A stretch of DNA of 64,000 nucleotides from the NCBI GenBank assembly GCA_020466095.1, contig CM035808.1, forward strand, positions 26,243,508 to 26,307,507. The letters are read 5' to 3'. A program made the translations under genes and the position numbers. The notes beneath the pieces were generated by a model that was given only the letters and a program-made list of their open reading frames with translations, did not search any database and was not told the DNA's origin. Source of the stretch: Chlorops oryzae. Lineage: Eukaryota > Arthropoda > Insecta > Diptera > Chloropidae. Below are positions 45,687 to 55,819 of this stretch, piece after piece. Position 1 is the first letter of the stretch. Each line of letters starts with the position of its first letter.

Positions 45687-46395
45687 CAGTGTACTCCTCT
45701 TTGGGGACATTCCTCTTGAGCGGACATCCATTTTAAACGAACACTTTTTGGGACATCTCTAGTGTTCCTGTTTCTCAAAAAGTTTCCTCTTAAGCGGACA
45801 TATTTTCCGGTCCCGCAGCCCAGCGAGGAAATTATCTCCTGCATGACAATGTCATCAGTGATGTCATCGATGACATATAGGTGACATTGTCATGTGTGAC
45901 ATCTTGGAGGACATGTGATCGTGGAGGGATGCTGTTCATGTGCTTGACTCTCATTGGCTACTGAAATTTAAATAAGGTTTTAGCGTCAGTTCAGCGTTAT
46001 CATGAAATGGCGTAGATGATGAGTGCTCGACTCAGAATCCGAAGATCGCAGGGTTCGATCCCTGGCTGAGGCGAACAAAGATTGTTAAAAATAGATTTTT
46101 TTAAATTGTGAAATATCCAAAGAGAGGGCAAAGAAGAGAGGTTATCAAACTGGATTTCTATAAATTGACATTTAGAGAGGAAAGAGCAAATGTGCTGCTC
46201 TCAAATGCTTTTTTTGCCATCGCACACCTTAGCATGACAATGTCACCGCTGAAATCCCTGTCAGCTCCTGTAAATGAAATACAAAGTGTCACCGGAAATA
46301 GCATGCATTCCGGCTCCGAAGTCACTAGGACATCATCGGGGATGTCCGCGAGACATTTCCCGCTGGGAGGTGTCCGCTTTAGAGAGACTACACTG
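45687..46395. mobile_element. Tc1/mariner-type element (copy 1) carrying a tRNA-like insert
   Basis: TA duplications flank CAGTGTACTCCTC and its mirrored GACTACACTG. Near both ends are the family words TTCCTCTTGAGCGGACAT and GGTGTCCGCTTTAGAG. It is about five times longer than copies at 48108 and 52285 because of central sequence that includes the tRNA-like segment at 46008-46075. Confidence 0.78.
46008..46075 (+). repeat. tRNA-derived (SINE-head-like) segment
   Basis: It contains an excellent B box, GGGTTCGATCCC, preceded by a possible A box around TGGCGTAGATGATGAGTG and an anticodon-arm-like stretch. The 3' end CTGAGGC has no partner 5' acceptor strand and the stems are incomplete, so it is not called a functional tRNA. 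A SINE head or tRNA pseudogene is more likely. Confidence 0.5.
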
Positions 46396-47550
46396 TAAAT
46401 AGTTGACTAGGATTTTACAGTGAAAGCTCTTCGCGTTGAATGTAGATGGATAAAATGCTTTAAGAATAGCTCCTAGAAAATTAAAATAAATATTCTTAGA
46501 ATTGAATTACAGCGCGATTCTAAATAATCCCGGGGATCTTTTCCCTGTGGATTTGAAGAAAAATTTTCCCATTCTCAGCACACTGGGTAAGTGAATATGA
46601 AGGAACCAAGTATTTTGAAATATTTCTAGGGAAAACTCCCGGGGAATATTCATTTAGAATAGGCCTGCTTAAAGTTTCGGAAAAAACACAGTGACTCTTA
46701 GAAGTTCTACAATGATTTTAAAAAAGCGATGCCTGCATTTAGGAGACCCCACAATGGAATGGATTGGAAAAGCAGCTGAAAATGACCCATAAAAAATGAC
46801 TACAATTTTCTGGGAATCAATAAAATTTTTATGCCAATTCAAAGCGCTCGAGAGAAACCGTTTTTCAAACGGTTTTTATTCTTATTTTTGCGAATAAAAT
46901 CATTTGCCAAAAATATCCCATGATAGAAAGAGTTTTAAAATTTACCGCGAAACGATCATTTAATTTATGAGACACAAGCCGAAACCATTTGAAATCGGGG
47001 CAAATCCAAATTTACAAGCCCGGAGAAATTCCGAAAGATTCTATTAAGCCCAGAATGACAAACGATGCATAAAAGTATGAAACAAACTGTTATACATATA
47101 TGTATGTAAACATATTTTTAAATTAATACTCCAAAGAAAAGCTCTTTAATGGATGTATGCATTAAGGAAAACAATATGAAAAAAGAAAGGAAAATTTTCA
47201 TGGTCATGTTATTGGTTTTTACTTTTACATTTCACTTCTATACAAAAAAAAAAAAAAAAAATTCTAATAAATCCAAGCGAATAAACAAAAAAGTACATAA
47301 ATATATAAATGCATGAAAATTTTTGTTTGATTCTTTTTTTCCGGGGAATTTCCTCAGTATAGAATTTTATGCGTCTCCAAGCGAGGCACGAAAAGAAATT
47401 AATTTTTTTTTTTTATTTGCTCGCGTTTGAAATGTCCACATATTGGCTTGACTATAGTATAAACGCCGCTCGCATTTGAATAAAACTGACGCTGGCGCAT
47501 GATAACAAAACATTTCGCTAAAAGATCGCTTCACTTTTTGGATCTCGTTC
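46396..47550. other. Intergenic DNA upstream of the candidate distal promoter
   Basis: AT-rich, with poly-A runs near 47245. I see no coding signal or element with defined ends. Confidence 0.45.
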
Positions 47551-47864
47551 AGTCGATTTGAAAATCTCGTGTGTAACGCGTGTTTCTGATTTGTTTGGAA
47601 GCACACAACATTGCGTTCACTTTCTATCGAATTTGAAGTACCTATTGTTGTTTTTTTTGAAAAACTCAAGTTTTGTGATATTTCTTCGCTTATTCAATAA
47701 AATAGAGGAAAGAAAAAATAAGTGTGTTAAACGGCGTTCGCGTTCACCTTAAGTCAAGCTCTTTTTGGAAAATTTATTCAAATATAAATCAAGAAAGCCT
47801 CGCTCGATTGAGGAAGTTCAACATTGCATTGAAGCCGGATTTCTTTTTTCTACCGCTCAAACAG
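47546..47864 (+). promoter_or_regulatory. Candidate distal transcription start and non-coding first exon
   Basis: TTCAGTCG at 47548-47555 matches the fly initiator TCAGTY. About 314 bp later AACAG/GTAAGC (47864/47865) is a near-ideal donor. The next good acceptor on this strand is the long pyrimidine tract ending at 52571. This could be a 5' UTR exon of the hexokinase gene 6 kb downstream. Evidence is motif-level only. Confidence 0.35.
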
Positions 47865-48107
47865 GTAAGCTGAAAACATGTTGAAACATGACAGTTTTGG
47901 AGCTATTTTTTCGTTTTCTATTTGACTAGAAATCTTCTTAAATATAGAATTTTAAATTTAAGCAAAACTTTTTGAATCAACAATTGAAATGGTTGAAGAA
48001 TTCGGAGTTTCTTTTTATCTCGATCGGAGTATAACAGTTGCATAATTTTGATATTTAGAATTAAAAGTGCGGGTTACCAGTTCAAACAACTTCCATTATG
48101 TAGTATA

Positions 48108-48251
48108 CAGTGTATTCTCTCTCTTAAGCGGACACCTGCGGGACCGAAAAATATGTCCGCTTAAGAGGAAACTATTTGAGAAGCAGGAATACGAGGGCTT
48201 TCCCAAAAAGTGTCCGCTTAAGAGGAGTGTCCGCAAGGAGGGAGCACATTG
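48108..48251. mobile_element. Tc1/mariner-type MITE (copy 2)
   Basis: Flanked by TA. The left end is CAGTGTATTCTCTCTCTTAA then GCGGACACC. Internally it carries the inverted word pair TATGTCCGCTTAAGAGGAAA and GTGTCCGCTTAAGAGGAGTG. The right end is CACATTG, one mismatch from CACACTG-type tips. Confidence 0.78.
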
Positions 48252-49957
48252 TATAATGTCGAAATTCTCTATAACGAGGTCCTTCCTCTATAACGAATCT
48301 TCCATAATTTTTCTAAGTTTTTGTCTATGTTAAACGCAGTCGAAACTCGCCATAAAGAATTTCTCTTTACAGCGAATTTTCTCAGCTTCATTTTTCGCTA
48401 CATTTTTAGTGATTTTTTCTCCTTATTACGAATTATTTTTGTAACGATTTTTTTTTTTTTTTGGTCCCTTGAAATTCGTTATAGATAGTTTCGACTGAAC
48501 ATTTAAATAATAAAAAACTCTTACATAATTTTTCTAGAACTTTTAAATACATAATAAAAAATAAAAAAATAAATAACTTCTCGCATACGAAGCCATATGG
48601 CCGCAAAAGTTTATAATTTTTTCCTTGCCAGATAAAAAATCCTGTACTTAAAACAAACCGAAATCCAAATAAGCATGCATTAACTAACGGAATCTTAGTA
48701 GATTTCGTTTGACATATGGCCGTAGTCCACATTATATGATCTTTTGTCTAACATTTGTCATTGAGAAGAATTACAAAAAAATTATCACATTTGAATTTTG
48801 TTATAATATAAAATGGTGGGTAAAGATGCGAAATATTTTATTTATATACACATACTCTTTTCAACCTTCTCAAGAGTAAAATGGTATGAACGTTGAAAGT
48901 TTTGGGTTTCCTGGCATGTTTTGCCTACCTTTTTCATATATCTTAATTTATAACCACTTCGTTATAAACATAAAAAAAATTAAATTTAATAAATTTTTCC
49001 TTTAATTGAGCCCAATAAATCATTATTGTGAGGAAAAATATTGTTTTTCATTTCGTTAATAATTCATGGGAAGGGGATAAAATAAGAATAATTATTTAAG
49101 AACACACTATAATAGAGCAAAATGCCTCAAGCTACAAATTCCCTTAGAAAAATTTAAGATTTATAACAAATTTCATGATTTCTTGTTTGAAAAACACGAG
49201 CTTCCGACATCTGCTTAAAGTGTTGACCTTGTCTTCAAAAAACATTTTCAATTTTTTATTTTCAAAATAAATAATTAGTAAAAAAAAAACCTCTAAACCG
49301 AAACTTCGGAACGCGAAAAATTCAACTGAAATGATTTTTTAAATCGCTTAAACCACTCCCACGAAGACCAAGTGCCAAGACAAATATACATATATATACA
49401 TGTATGTATATATTTTATTTATTTGCTATATATTCATATATAGGCGAGCGTTCCGATCCTCCCACTTTTTTGCGATTTCAAATATAAGAAGGAAATCTTT
49501 CAAATCACATGCTATTGTCACGATCTTAAAAAATTTTTTAGCTTTCTCTAAATTTGTCATATTTTAAATATTCAACATTCTACATTCGTATACCGTGAAA
49601 CTGGGGAAAAAAAAACAGACCCCTTTTGACGTCGTCACTTGAAATTTATTAATGGCCCATCGTCTCAATGCAATATTGTGTAGGAGGTGTGACGCTTTTC
49701 TTTATTCATTTGCTTGGAAGAGACCAGAGTTGACAATGATAAATTCTATTTTATAATAAATATAGTACAAAACTAAAATTTTTCGAAAAATATTTCTCTA
49801 TGTTTCCGAAACATGAAATTTGATGGTCGTTTAAAAAAAAAAAAAAAAAAACCTTCACCTTCCAACCAATTTTTGAAATCTTTTATTCAAGTTTATTTTT
49901 TATATATAGACTTGAGTGTCTTCTAAGAATACGCAATTTCAAATTTCTTTTAAGGGG
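48252..49957. other. AT-rich intergenic or intronic DNA
   Basis: 1.7 kb with homopolymers. No gene or bounded repeat is identified. Short words such as TATAACGAATTT around 48290-48490 recur near 62060 and may be remnants of another repeat. Confidence 0.4.
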
Positions 49958-49959
49958 CT

Positions 49960-50081
49960 CTCTCCAGCTCAGTCAGAAAATATGAAATGAAATGAAAATG
50001 AAAAAACGTTTCAGAAATGAATCAGAAATTTTTTGCAGTGTTTTTTATACGAAGTTTTTCATTTCTGACCGAACTGGAGAG
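49960..50081. mobile_element. Small inverted-repeat element, CTCTCCAG tips
   Basis: CTCTCCAGCTCAGTCAGAAA at the left and TTTCTGACCGAACTGGAGAG at the right form imperfect inverted repeats of 20 bp around an 80-bp A/T-rich loop. No target duplication is clear. Confidence 0.6.
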
Positions 50082-50156
50082 AAAGAAATAAAAATTAATT
50101 TCGTTTTTCATACGCCGAATTTCGATTGAAAGTTCTTCGTACGCGCTATACCCTAA

Positions 50157-50445
50157 CCCCTTTATTCGATAATCAAATTTTACATTTAAAACATTGTTTA
50201 AATGTCAAATTTTCATACAAAAATTTAAATTTAAGCAATAGGGGTCATAAAGGCGTGTTAAAAACGTTGGAAAGTCGCAAAATTGCGACTTCTTAAAAAA
50301 ATTTTAAACCTTTTTTTGTATCTTGCACAACTTTTTAAGCAGTTAAAATTTTCCGATTTTCCGATTTTCCGACTTTACTATTTTCCGACGCCTTTGTGAG
50401 TGCCCCTAATGTTTAAAATTTAAAAATTTGATTATGAATAAGGGG
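50157..50445. mobile_element. Harbinger-like MITE, TAA target duplication
   Basis: TAA on both sides. The tips are CCCCTTTATTCGATAATCAA and TTGATTATGAATAAGGGG, an inverted repeat with one indel. Length is 289 bp with no ORF. Confidence 0.75.
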
Positions 50446-52284
50446 TAAGTATGTCAAATAGAGCAGACCACCTTAAAGTTGGCAATGCTCTATGGTTTTT
50501 TGTACTACATACATACGTCACACAGCTCGCTCATTGACGTAACCACCAACTGCAACAACAAAGTCCAAAGCATGCGACCCGACCTCTCAAACTCTAAAAA
50601 GCACATGTTGGGTATACATACAGCTGGATTCGAATGTACATACATACATATTTACAACAACAACAACAACATTCTTCGTGCATTATCAACAAACATAAAA
50701 ATAAATAAAAAATAACACCAAGAGGCTTACACATCGACAAGGAGACGAGCCCCCTTTTCGGTATATATGTATGTATGTATGTATGAGCATGTTTTGTTGG
50801 TAAAATGGCAATTCAAAGTCCAAGCAGCGGAGCAGGGACGCGCAAGGAACATTATCGATTCGATGTGATGTGCTGGCAACGCGCCGGCGCATTGGAAAAC
50901 TCGTCTCGAAATCGAATGTTGCAATGAAAATGAAGCTAAATGAAATTCAAAATACGGGCAAAGTCAATTTCTGATGCTGGCTTGGTGGCTCAGTGGTATC
51001 TACTTTATAGCTGGGTGTGTGTAACCTCGTAAATTATTTCGTATACCAGTTCGAATTCAGCCAACACGCGCTCATAATATCTAGTAGATGGATGTACCTA
51101 TGTACATATATTTATTTTATGACTTTTCAATGAGAAATCTAGTTTGGTGTAGACTACAGTCTATGAGATAGCGTCAGTTTATGTATACATACATATGTAC
51201 ATATGTATAGTCTCAATGATATTTTTGAATTCTAAAGACCGGAAAAACAAATTTCGCTTTTACACATATGTATGTAGCCACATGCCGCACTTTGTCTCAC
51301 ACGGAGAGAATGATTAACCCGCTAGCGCCTGAATTTAAATAAAAATAAATATAAAAAAAATAAAATAAAGTAAAATATGAACTGGCGATGACAGGAAACG
51401 AACTCTTTCAGTGATTTCTTATGGCATCGCTGGGCGCTACCGGGTTAAACTAAGTAACAAGGCAGATCTCTTTCAATTCTTTTGGGCACATTTCTCTGAT
51501 CCTTCATAAACATTTTCTATTAAGAAATTGTGTTGATTCCAGTTCAAAATCTTTTCAATGCCAATCTAATACAAAGAAATTTTTGTACTTCCGCTTCTCG
51601 CCCTCTTTTCTCTCGAGCATATACATACCCACATATGTACATATAATATGGAACTAATCAACCCCGGAACGTTCGTGCTAACAATGTGTTGCGCTTGTAC
51701 TTAGATATAAGATATGTATGTTCAATTTCACACAGGGTGCTTTAAAACTCTGTTCAGTTTCACAATAATGCAGTAGCGCAGCGAGTAGCGGTAAAGGGGC
51801 AGCCGCCCCGGGTGCTAAATCATATTTAAATTTTTATGTAGGTATTTTTATTGAGGCCGGTTGGGGGCCGGGGGCGGCATTTCCTTCATTGTGTCCCCAT
51901 CTTTCGCCGGGCGCCGAAATGTCTCGCTACGCCACTGGAATTGTGAGCTGTGTTTTTTTTTTTCTCTAGACGTTTGAACAATGAATAATATTAGCACAAC
52001 TAAAGTTAGTGGCTTTTATGCATAAAAATTTGATAGATCTCTGATTTGAGTCAATAATTTGAAACTCAGAGATCAATTATTCTTCTTTCTTATCAAACTA
52101 AGCAATTGCTCAATAGATCGAGAACAAGGTCTGATCTCATCGTTAGGCATACGAGCCAGTAAGTCTTCAAAAATTCCCCTTAAAAATATTTTAAAATTCT
52201 TATAAGAGTAAAATTCAATAAATATCTCTTTAAAATATCTTTTTAACTACTTATAAACTCATACGGATATATGTACATAAGTTA
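50446..52284. other. Intergenic or intronic DNA with one MITE
   Basis: It includes the CAGTAGCG-tipped element at 51771-51937 and many TACATA/TATGTA words. A tRNA-like stretch near 50975-51075 was considered and set aside. No coding signal is seen. Confidence 0.4.
51771..51937. mobile_element. hAT-like MITE, CAGTRGCG tips
   Basis: The left tip is CAGTAGCGCAGCGAG and the right tip CTCGCTACGCCACTG is its near reverse complement. GC-rich subterminal words GGGGCAGCCGCCCC and GGGGCCGGGGGCGGC occur inside. The flanking octamers do not match, so the target duplication is lost. Confidence 0.65.
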
Positions 52285-52424
52285 CAGTGTATACTATAAT
52301 CATTGCGGACACTCCTCTTAAGCTTACGACACTTTTTGGGAATTCTTTCTTCGCGAATAGTTCCCTTTTAAGAGGGCATATTTTTCGGTCCCATAGGTGT
52401 CCTCTGAAGAAAGAGAGTACACTG
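52285..52424. mobile_element. Tc1/mariner-type MITE (copy 3)
   Basis: TA duplication; CAGTGTATACT at the left and AGAGTACACTG at the right. Internal TTGCGGACACTCCTCTTAAG and GGTCCCATAGGTGTCC match copy 2 in inverted order. It ends about 150 bp upstream of the acceptor at 52571. Confidence 0.8.
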
Positions 52425-53186
52425 TATTCTAATATAATTTATAAGATTTCTGTTGCATCACCCTGTTTAAGAGTGTTTAGGAGTGATATGTGTATGAGTG
52501 TATATACTTTTTTTCTAGCAAAAAAGGTGTCAGATTTTTCAATCATTTTTTTGTTTTATTTTTTTTTTCAGTTGAACGCGGCTACTGGAAGACGGCGTAA
52601 GTCTGAATGAAATAAAGAAAAAATCACAAGTGGAGGAAGTTTTGCTGCGAAAAGAAAAAGAAATATTGAAAACAAACAAAAAAGTTGCATCGATTTCGCA
52701 ACTTTCGAAAAATTGCAACAAACGCTGCTAGGACGTGATCTGCGTAAGGTGCACAGGCTGCATTTCAAGTGAAAAATATCATTAATCATACACCTATGCA
52801 GACGAAATAAACATACAGATACATCTATATATCTATATATATATCCATATATAGCGCAAAAATATATGTTAAAGCGCGTATTTATATACACGTATATACA
52901 TATATAAAAGGCAAAAAGCAAAAAGCAAAAAAGCGAAACGTGTAAAGAAAATTCCATTGAGGCAATCTGTGTGTGGTGTGGTGGAGGCACGTACATATAC
53001 GTATAGCGACTTTGCGTTGTGTATTGAAGCACAAACCTACATACGTTGTGACGGGACGAGCCCCATAACGTTAAGTTCATGCAAAAAGTTGAATCAGAAG
53101 CAGCAGCAGCAGCAGAAGCAGCAACAAGACCAAGTACTTATACGTACTGAAGTCTACTTATAAGCACATGTGCACACTTTTACAAA

Positions 53187-53187
53187 C

Positions 53188-53220
<33 letters not shown>

Positions 53221-53221
53221 A
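53187..53221. repeat. TA dinucleotide microsatellite upstream of hexokinase
   Basis: A TATATA run beginning after ACATATATACA and ending at AAATG, about 55 bp upstream of the candidate TATA box. Confidence 0.85.
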
Positions 53222-53276
53222 ATGTTTGGAGAGAGAACACGTTCCGTTCCGCGATATTTGTACATATGTATGGTAA

Positions 53277-53284
53277 TATAAAAG
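53277..53284 (+). promoter_or_regulatory. Candidate TATA box of the hexokinase gene
   Basis: TATAAAAG, the strong consensus form, 715 bp upstream of the hexokinase ATG on the same strand. A start site would be expected near 53305-53310, leaving a 5' UTR of about 690 nt rich in CAR and CAA repeats. A second candidate start 5.7 kb upstream (47551) suggests alternative promoters. Confidence 0.5.
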
Positions 53285-53998
53285 CCTCCAGCCAGTGAGT
53301 CGATTTAACTCTTATACGCTTGTTCGCTCAACGTTCGCTCGCTCCATACACAAAACGGCAGTGACAGTTTTGACCTTCAAGGTTCATACGATTCCAGCAA
53401 CAACAACAACAACAATAGCAGCAGCAGCAACAATACCAAAACCATATACCGCAGTCAACTTGCTCCATAAAACTACTGTTATACGGTCATTCCAAAGTAG
53501 ACTTTCAAACGTAACGGTCGCGTGCGCGGTCGATGAATACACGTTTCGTCCCAACAATAGAATTTTACTGAAAACGGGCAAAACAGAAAATTGAAAAGTG
53601 CACTTGAACTGTTTAAAGTAAAAGCCCCAAACAGAAACAGAAACAAAAACAAAAACAAAAATTTAAATAAAAAAAAAACTAAAAAATAAATGTAATAAAA
53701 AGAACTTAAAGAAAAAACTACAAAAAGTCGTGCGATAAAGCAAAACTACAGAGCAAAAGCGAATAACGTGAAAATTCGTAAGAGCTGTAAAAAATTCAAG
53801 GAGACGGTCAAAGCGCCCAACGCCCCCCTTTGCTCACTGGCGCCCAATCGAATTTTCTCTCTTTCTTCTTCGTCGTCGTCGCCGTTGTCGCCGTCGTCGT
53901 CTCTCTTTCTCTTCGTGTTTCTTGTTCTATATCTGCGAGTCGTGTCTGTTCTTGGCATTTGAATTTTCGTTGATTTAGTGGACAAAAGGAAAGACGAA

Positions 53999-55819
53999 AT
54001 GGATAAAGATTTGAATGGGGCAATGAAGAGCGTATCTATAAATAGTAAATCGTCTGGCGTTGGCCACAGCAGCTGCTGCGTAGCATCGACAAATGGCAAA
54101 TTGAGCACCGCAAGCGGTACGGCAAGAAATGCAACGACAGTACAGAATTGTAATTGCAGTCATACAGCTAGCGACGAGATCGATTTTGTACACAAAAGCA
54201 GCCACCAACAACAACAACAGCCACAAAACTATAACATTCAATCGCACGTAGACGCAGTCACAGCCAAAGCCGCAGTAGCAGCATGCACAGCAGCAGCAGC
54301 AGCCACAGCCGCAGCCAACAGCAAATTGAACGGCAGCAGCTCAGTTGTTGTTACATCCTCCAGTTTTTCATCATCGTTCAACACACCGCATTCGCAACAG
54401 GAAGAAGACTCAAGTCATACACAGTCCGCGCAGCCACAGTCGTACGCCAGTGCAAGTGTCGAAGTAAAACGCAAAATGGTGCACGAATTATGTCAGCAGC
54501 TAGTGTTATCCGATGAACAGATCATGGAATTGAATTATCGCATACTGCACGAGATAAAGCGCGGCCTTGCCAAGGACACGCACGACAGGGCGAACGTCAA
54601 ATGTTTCGTCACTTACGTTCAAGATCTGCCCAATGGCAATGAGCGCGGTAAATTCCTGGCGCTCGATCTCGGCGGCACCAATTTCCGTGTGCTTCTCATC
54701 CATTTGAGCGAAGATCATGATTTCCAAATGGAATCGCGCATCTATGCCGTTCCGCAGCACATTATGATTGGCTCTGGTGTCCAGCTCTTCGATCACATTG
54801 CCGAATGTCTGGCGAATTTCATGAGCGAGCACAACGTGTATAAGGAACGGCTGCCATTGGGTTTCACATTCTCGTTTCCGCTGCAGCAATTGGGCCTGAC
54901 CAAGGGTCTATTGGTTACATGGACGAAGGGTTTCAATTGCGCCGGCGTGGTTAACGAGGACGTCGTACAAATGCTAAAGGATGCGATCGCACGCCGTGGT
55001 GACGTACAGATTGACGTTTGCGCCATATTGAACGATACTACGGGCACACTGATGTCGTGTGCCTGGAAGAATCGCCATTGTAAGATCGGATTGATCGTCG
55101 GAACTGGCTCGAATGCATGCTATGTCGAACGCGTCGAGGAGGCCGAACTGTTCGATGGCGCAGCGAATGGAAAATCACATGTTCTCATTAACACCGAATG
55201 GGGTGCGTTCGGTGATAACGGTGCTCTAGATTTCGTCCGCACTGAATTCGATCGCGATGTCGACGTCCATTCAATCAATCCGGGCAAACAGACATTCGAG
55301 AAAATGATATCAGGCATGTATATGGGTGAGCTGGTACGGCTCGTTATTGTGAAAATGGTCAAGGCTGGCGTACTGTTCAGAGGTCAGGACTCCGATGTCA
55401 TTATGACACGCGGCCTGTTCTTTACGAAATACGTTTCGGAAATTGAAGCCGACGAGCCCGGTACGTATACCAATTGCCGTCTGGTGCTCGAGGAATTGGG
55501 CCTGAACGATGCCACCGATGAGGATTGCGCAAATGTTCGCCATATCTGCGAGTGCGTGTCGACGCGTGCAGCGCATTTGGTCTCGTGCGGCATCGCAACA
55601 CTAATCAATAAAATGGACGAGCCCACAGTGACGGTCGGCGTTGATGGCAGCGTCTATCGTTTCCATCCCAAATTCCATAATCTAATGGTCGAGAAGATAA
55701 CGGAGCTGGTGAAACCGGGCATAACATTCGATCTGATGTTGTCCGAAGACGGTTCCGGACGTGGTGCAGCGCTGGTTGCAGCCGTCGCCTGCCGAGAAGA
55801 TAATGCGCCAAGAAAGTAA
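53999..55819 (+). CDS. Hex-A: Hexokinase (Hex-A type), single coding exon, extended N-terminus
   Basis: Phosphorylates glucose and other hexoses with ATP, the first step of glycolysis, in the cytosol. 606 residues from ATG 53999. The catalytic body starts near residue 159 (KMVHELCQQLVLSDEQ). Motifs: LALDLGGTNFRVLLI (about 217-231, phosphate binding), LPLGFTFSFPLQQLGLTKGL (sugar-binding signature), AILNDTTGTLMS (about 344; Asp is the catalytic base), LIVGTGSNACYVE, NTEWGAFGDNG, VGVDGSVYRFHPKF and SEDGSGRGAALVAA (about 581). The body matches fly Hex-A closely and stands at the usual 50-kDa size. The first ~155 residues are Ser/Ala/Gln/Thr-rich with Ala runs, unlike the short MGIFDIAKDL start I recall for Drosophila, so translation may instead use an alternative spliced first exon. 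The codons are GC-richer than the surroundings, as expected for a highly expressed gene. Confidence 0.95.
   Translation: MDKDLNGAMKSVSINSKSSGVGHSSCCVASTNGKLSTASGTARNATTVQNCNCSHTASDEIDFVHKSSHQQQQQPQNYNIQSHVDAVTAKAAVAACTAAAAATAAANSKLNGSSSVVVTSSSFSSSFNTPHSQQEEDSSHTQSAQPQSYASASVEVKRKMVHELCQQLVLSDEQIMELNYRILHEIKRGLAKDTHDRANVKCFVTYVQDLPNGNERGKFLALDLGGTNFRVLLIHLSEDHDFQMESRIYAVPQHIMIGSGVQLFDHIAECLANFMSEHNVYKERLPLGFTFSFPLQQLGLTKGLLVTWTKGFNCAGVVNEDVVQMLKDAIARRGDVQIDVCAILNDTTGTLMSCAWKNRHCKIGLIVGTGSNACYVERVEEAELFDGAANGKSHVLINTEWGAFGDNGALDFVRTEFDRDVDVHSINPGKQTFEKMISGMYMGELVRLVIVKMVKAGVLFRGQDSDVIMTRGLFFTKYVSEIEADEPGTYTNCRLVLEELGLNDATDEDCANVRHICECVSTRAAHLVSCGIATLINKMDEPTVTVGVDGSVYRFHPKFHNLMVEKITELVKPGITFDLMLSEDGSGRGAALVAAVACREDNAPRK

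Noticed and set aside
46008..46075. Functional tRNA gene
   Set aside because: Only the T arm is convincing; no 5' acceptor strand pairs with CTGAGGC, so it is kept as a tRNA-derived repeat instead.
46108..46398. 96-codon open frame ending at 46398
   Set aside because: It lies within a non-autonomous Tc1/mariner-type element and overlaps its terminal repeat; no known domain.
50975..51075. tRNA-like stretch with GGTGGCTCAGTGG and AGTTCGAATTC words
   Set aside because: The A- and B-box-like words are about 70 bp apart and the D and anticodon stems do not form; at best a remnant of a SINE or tRNA pseudogene.
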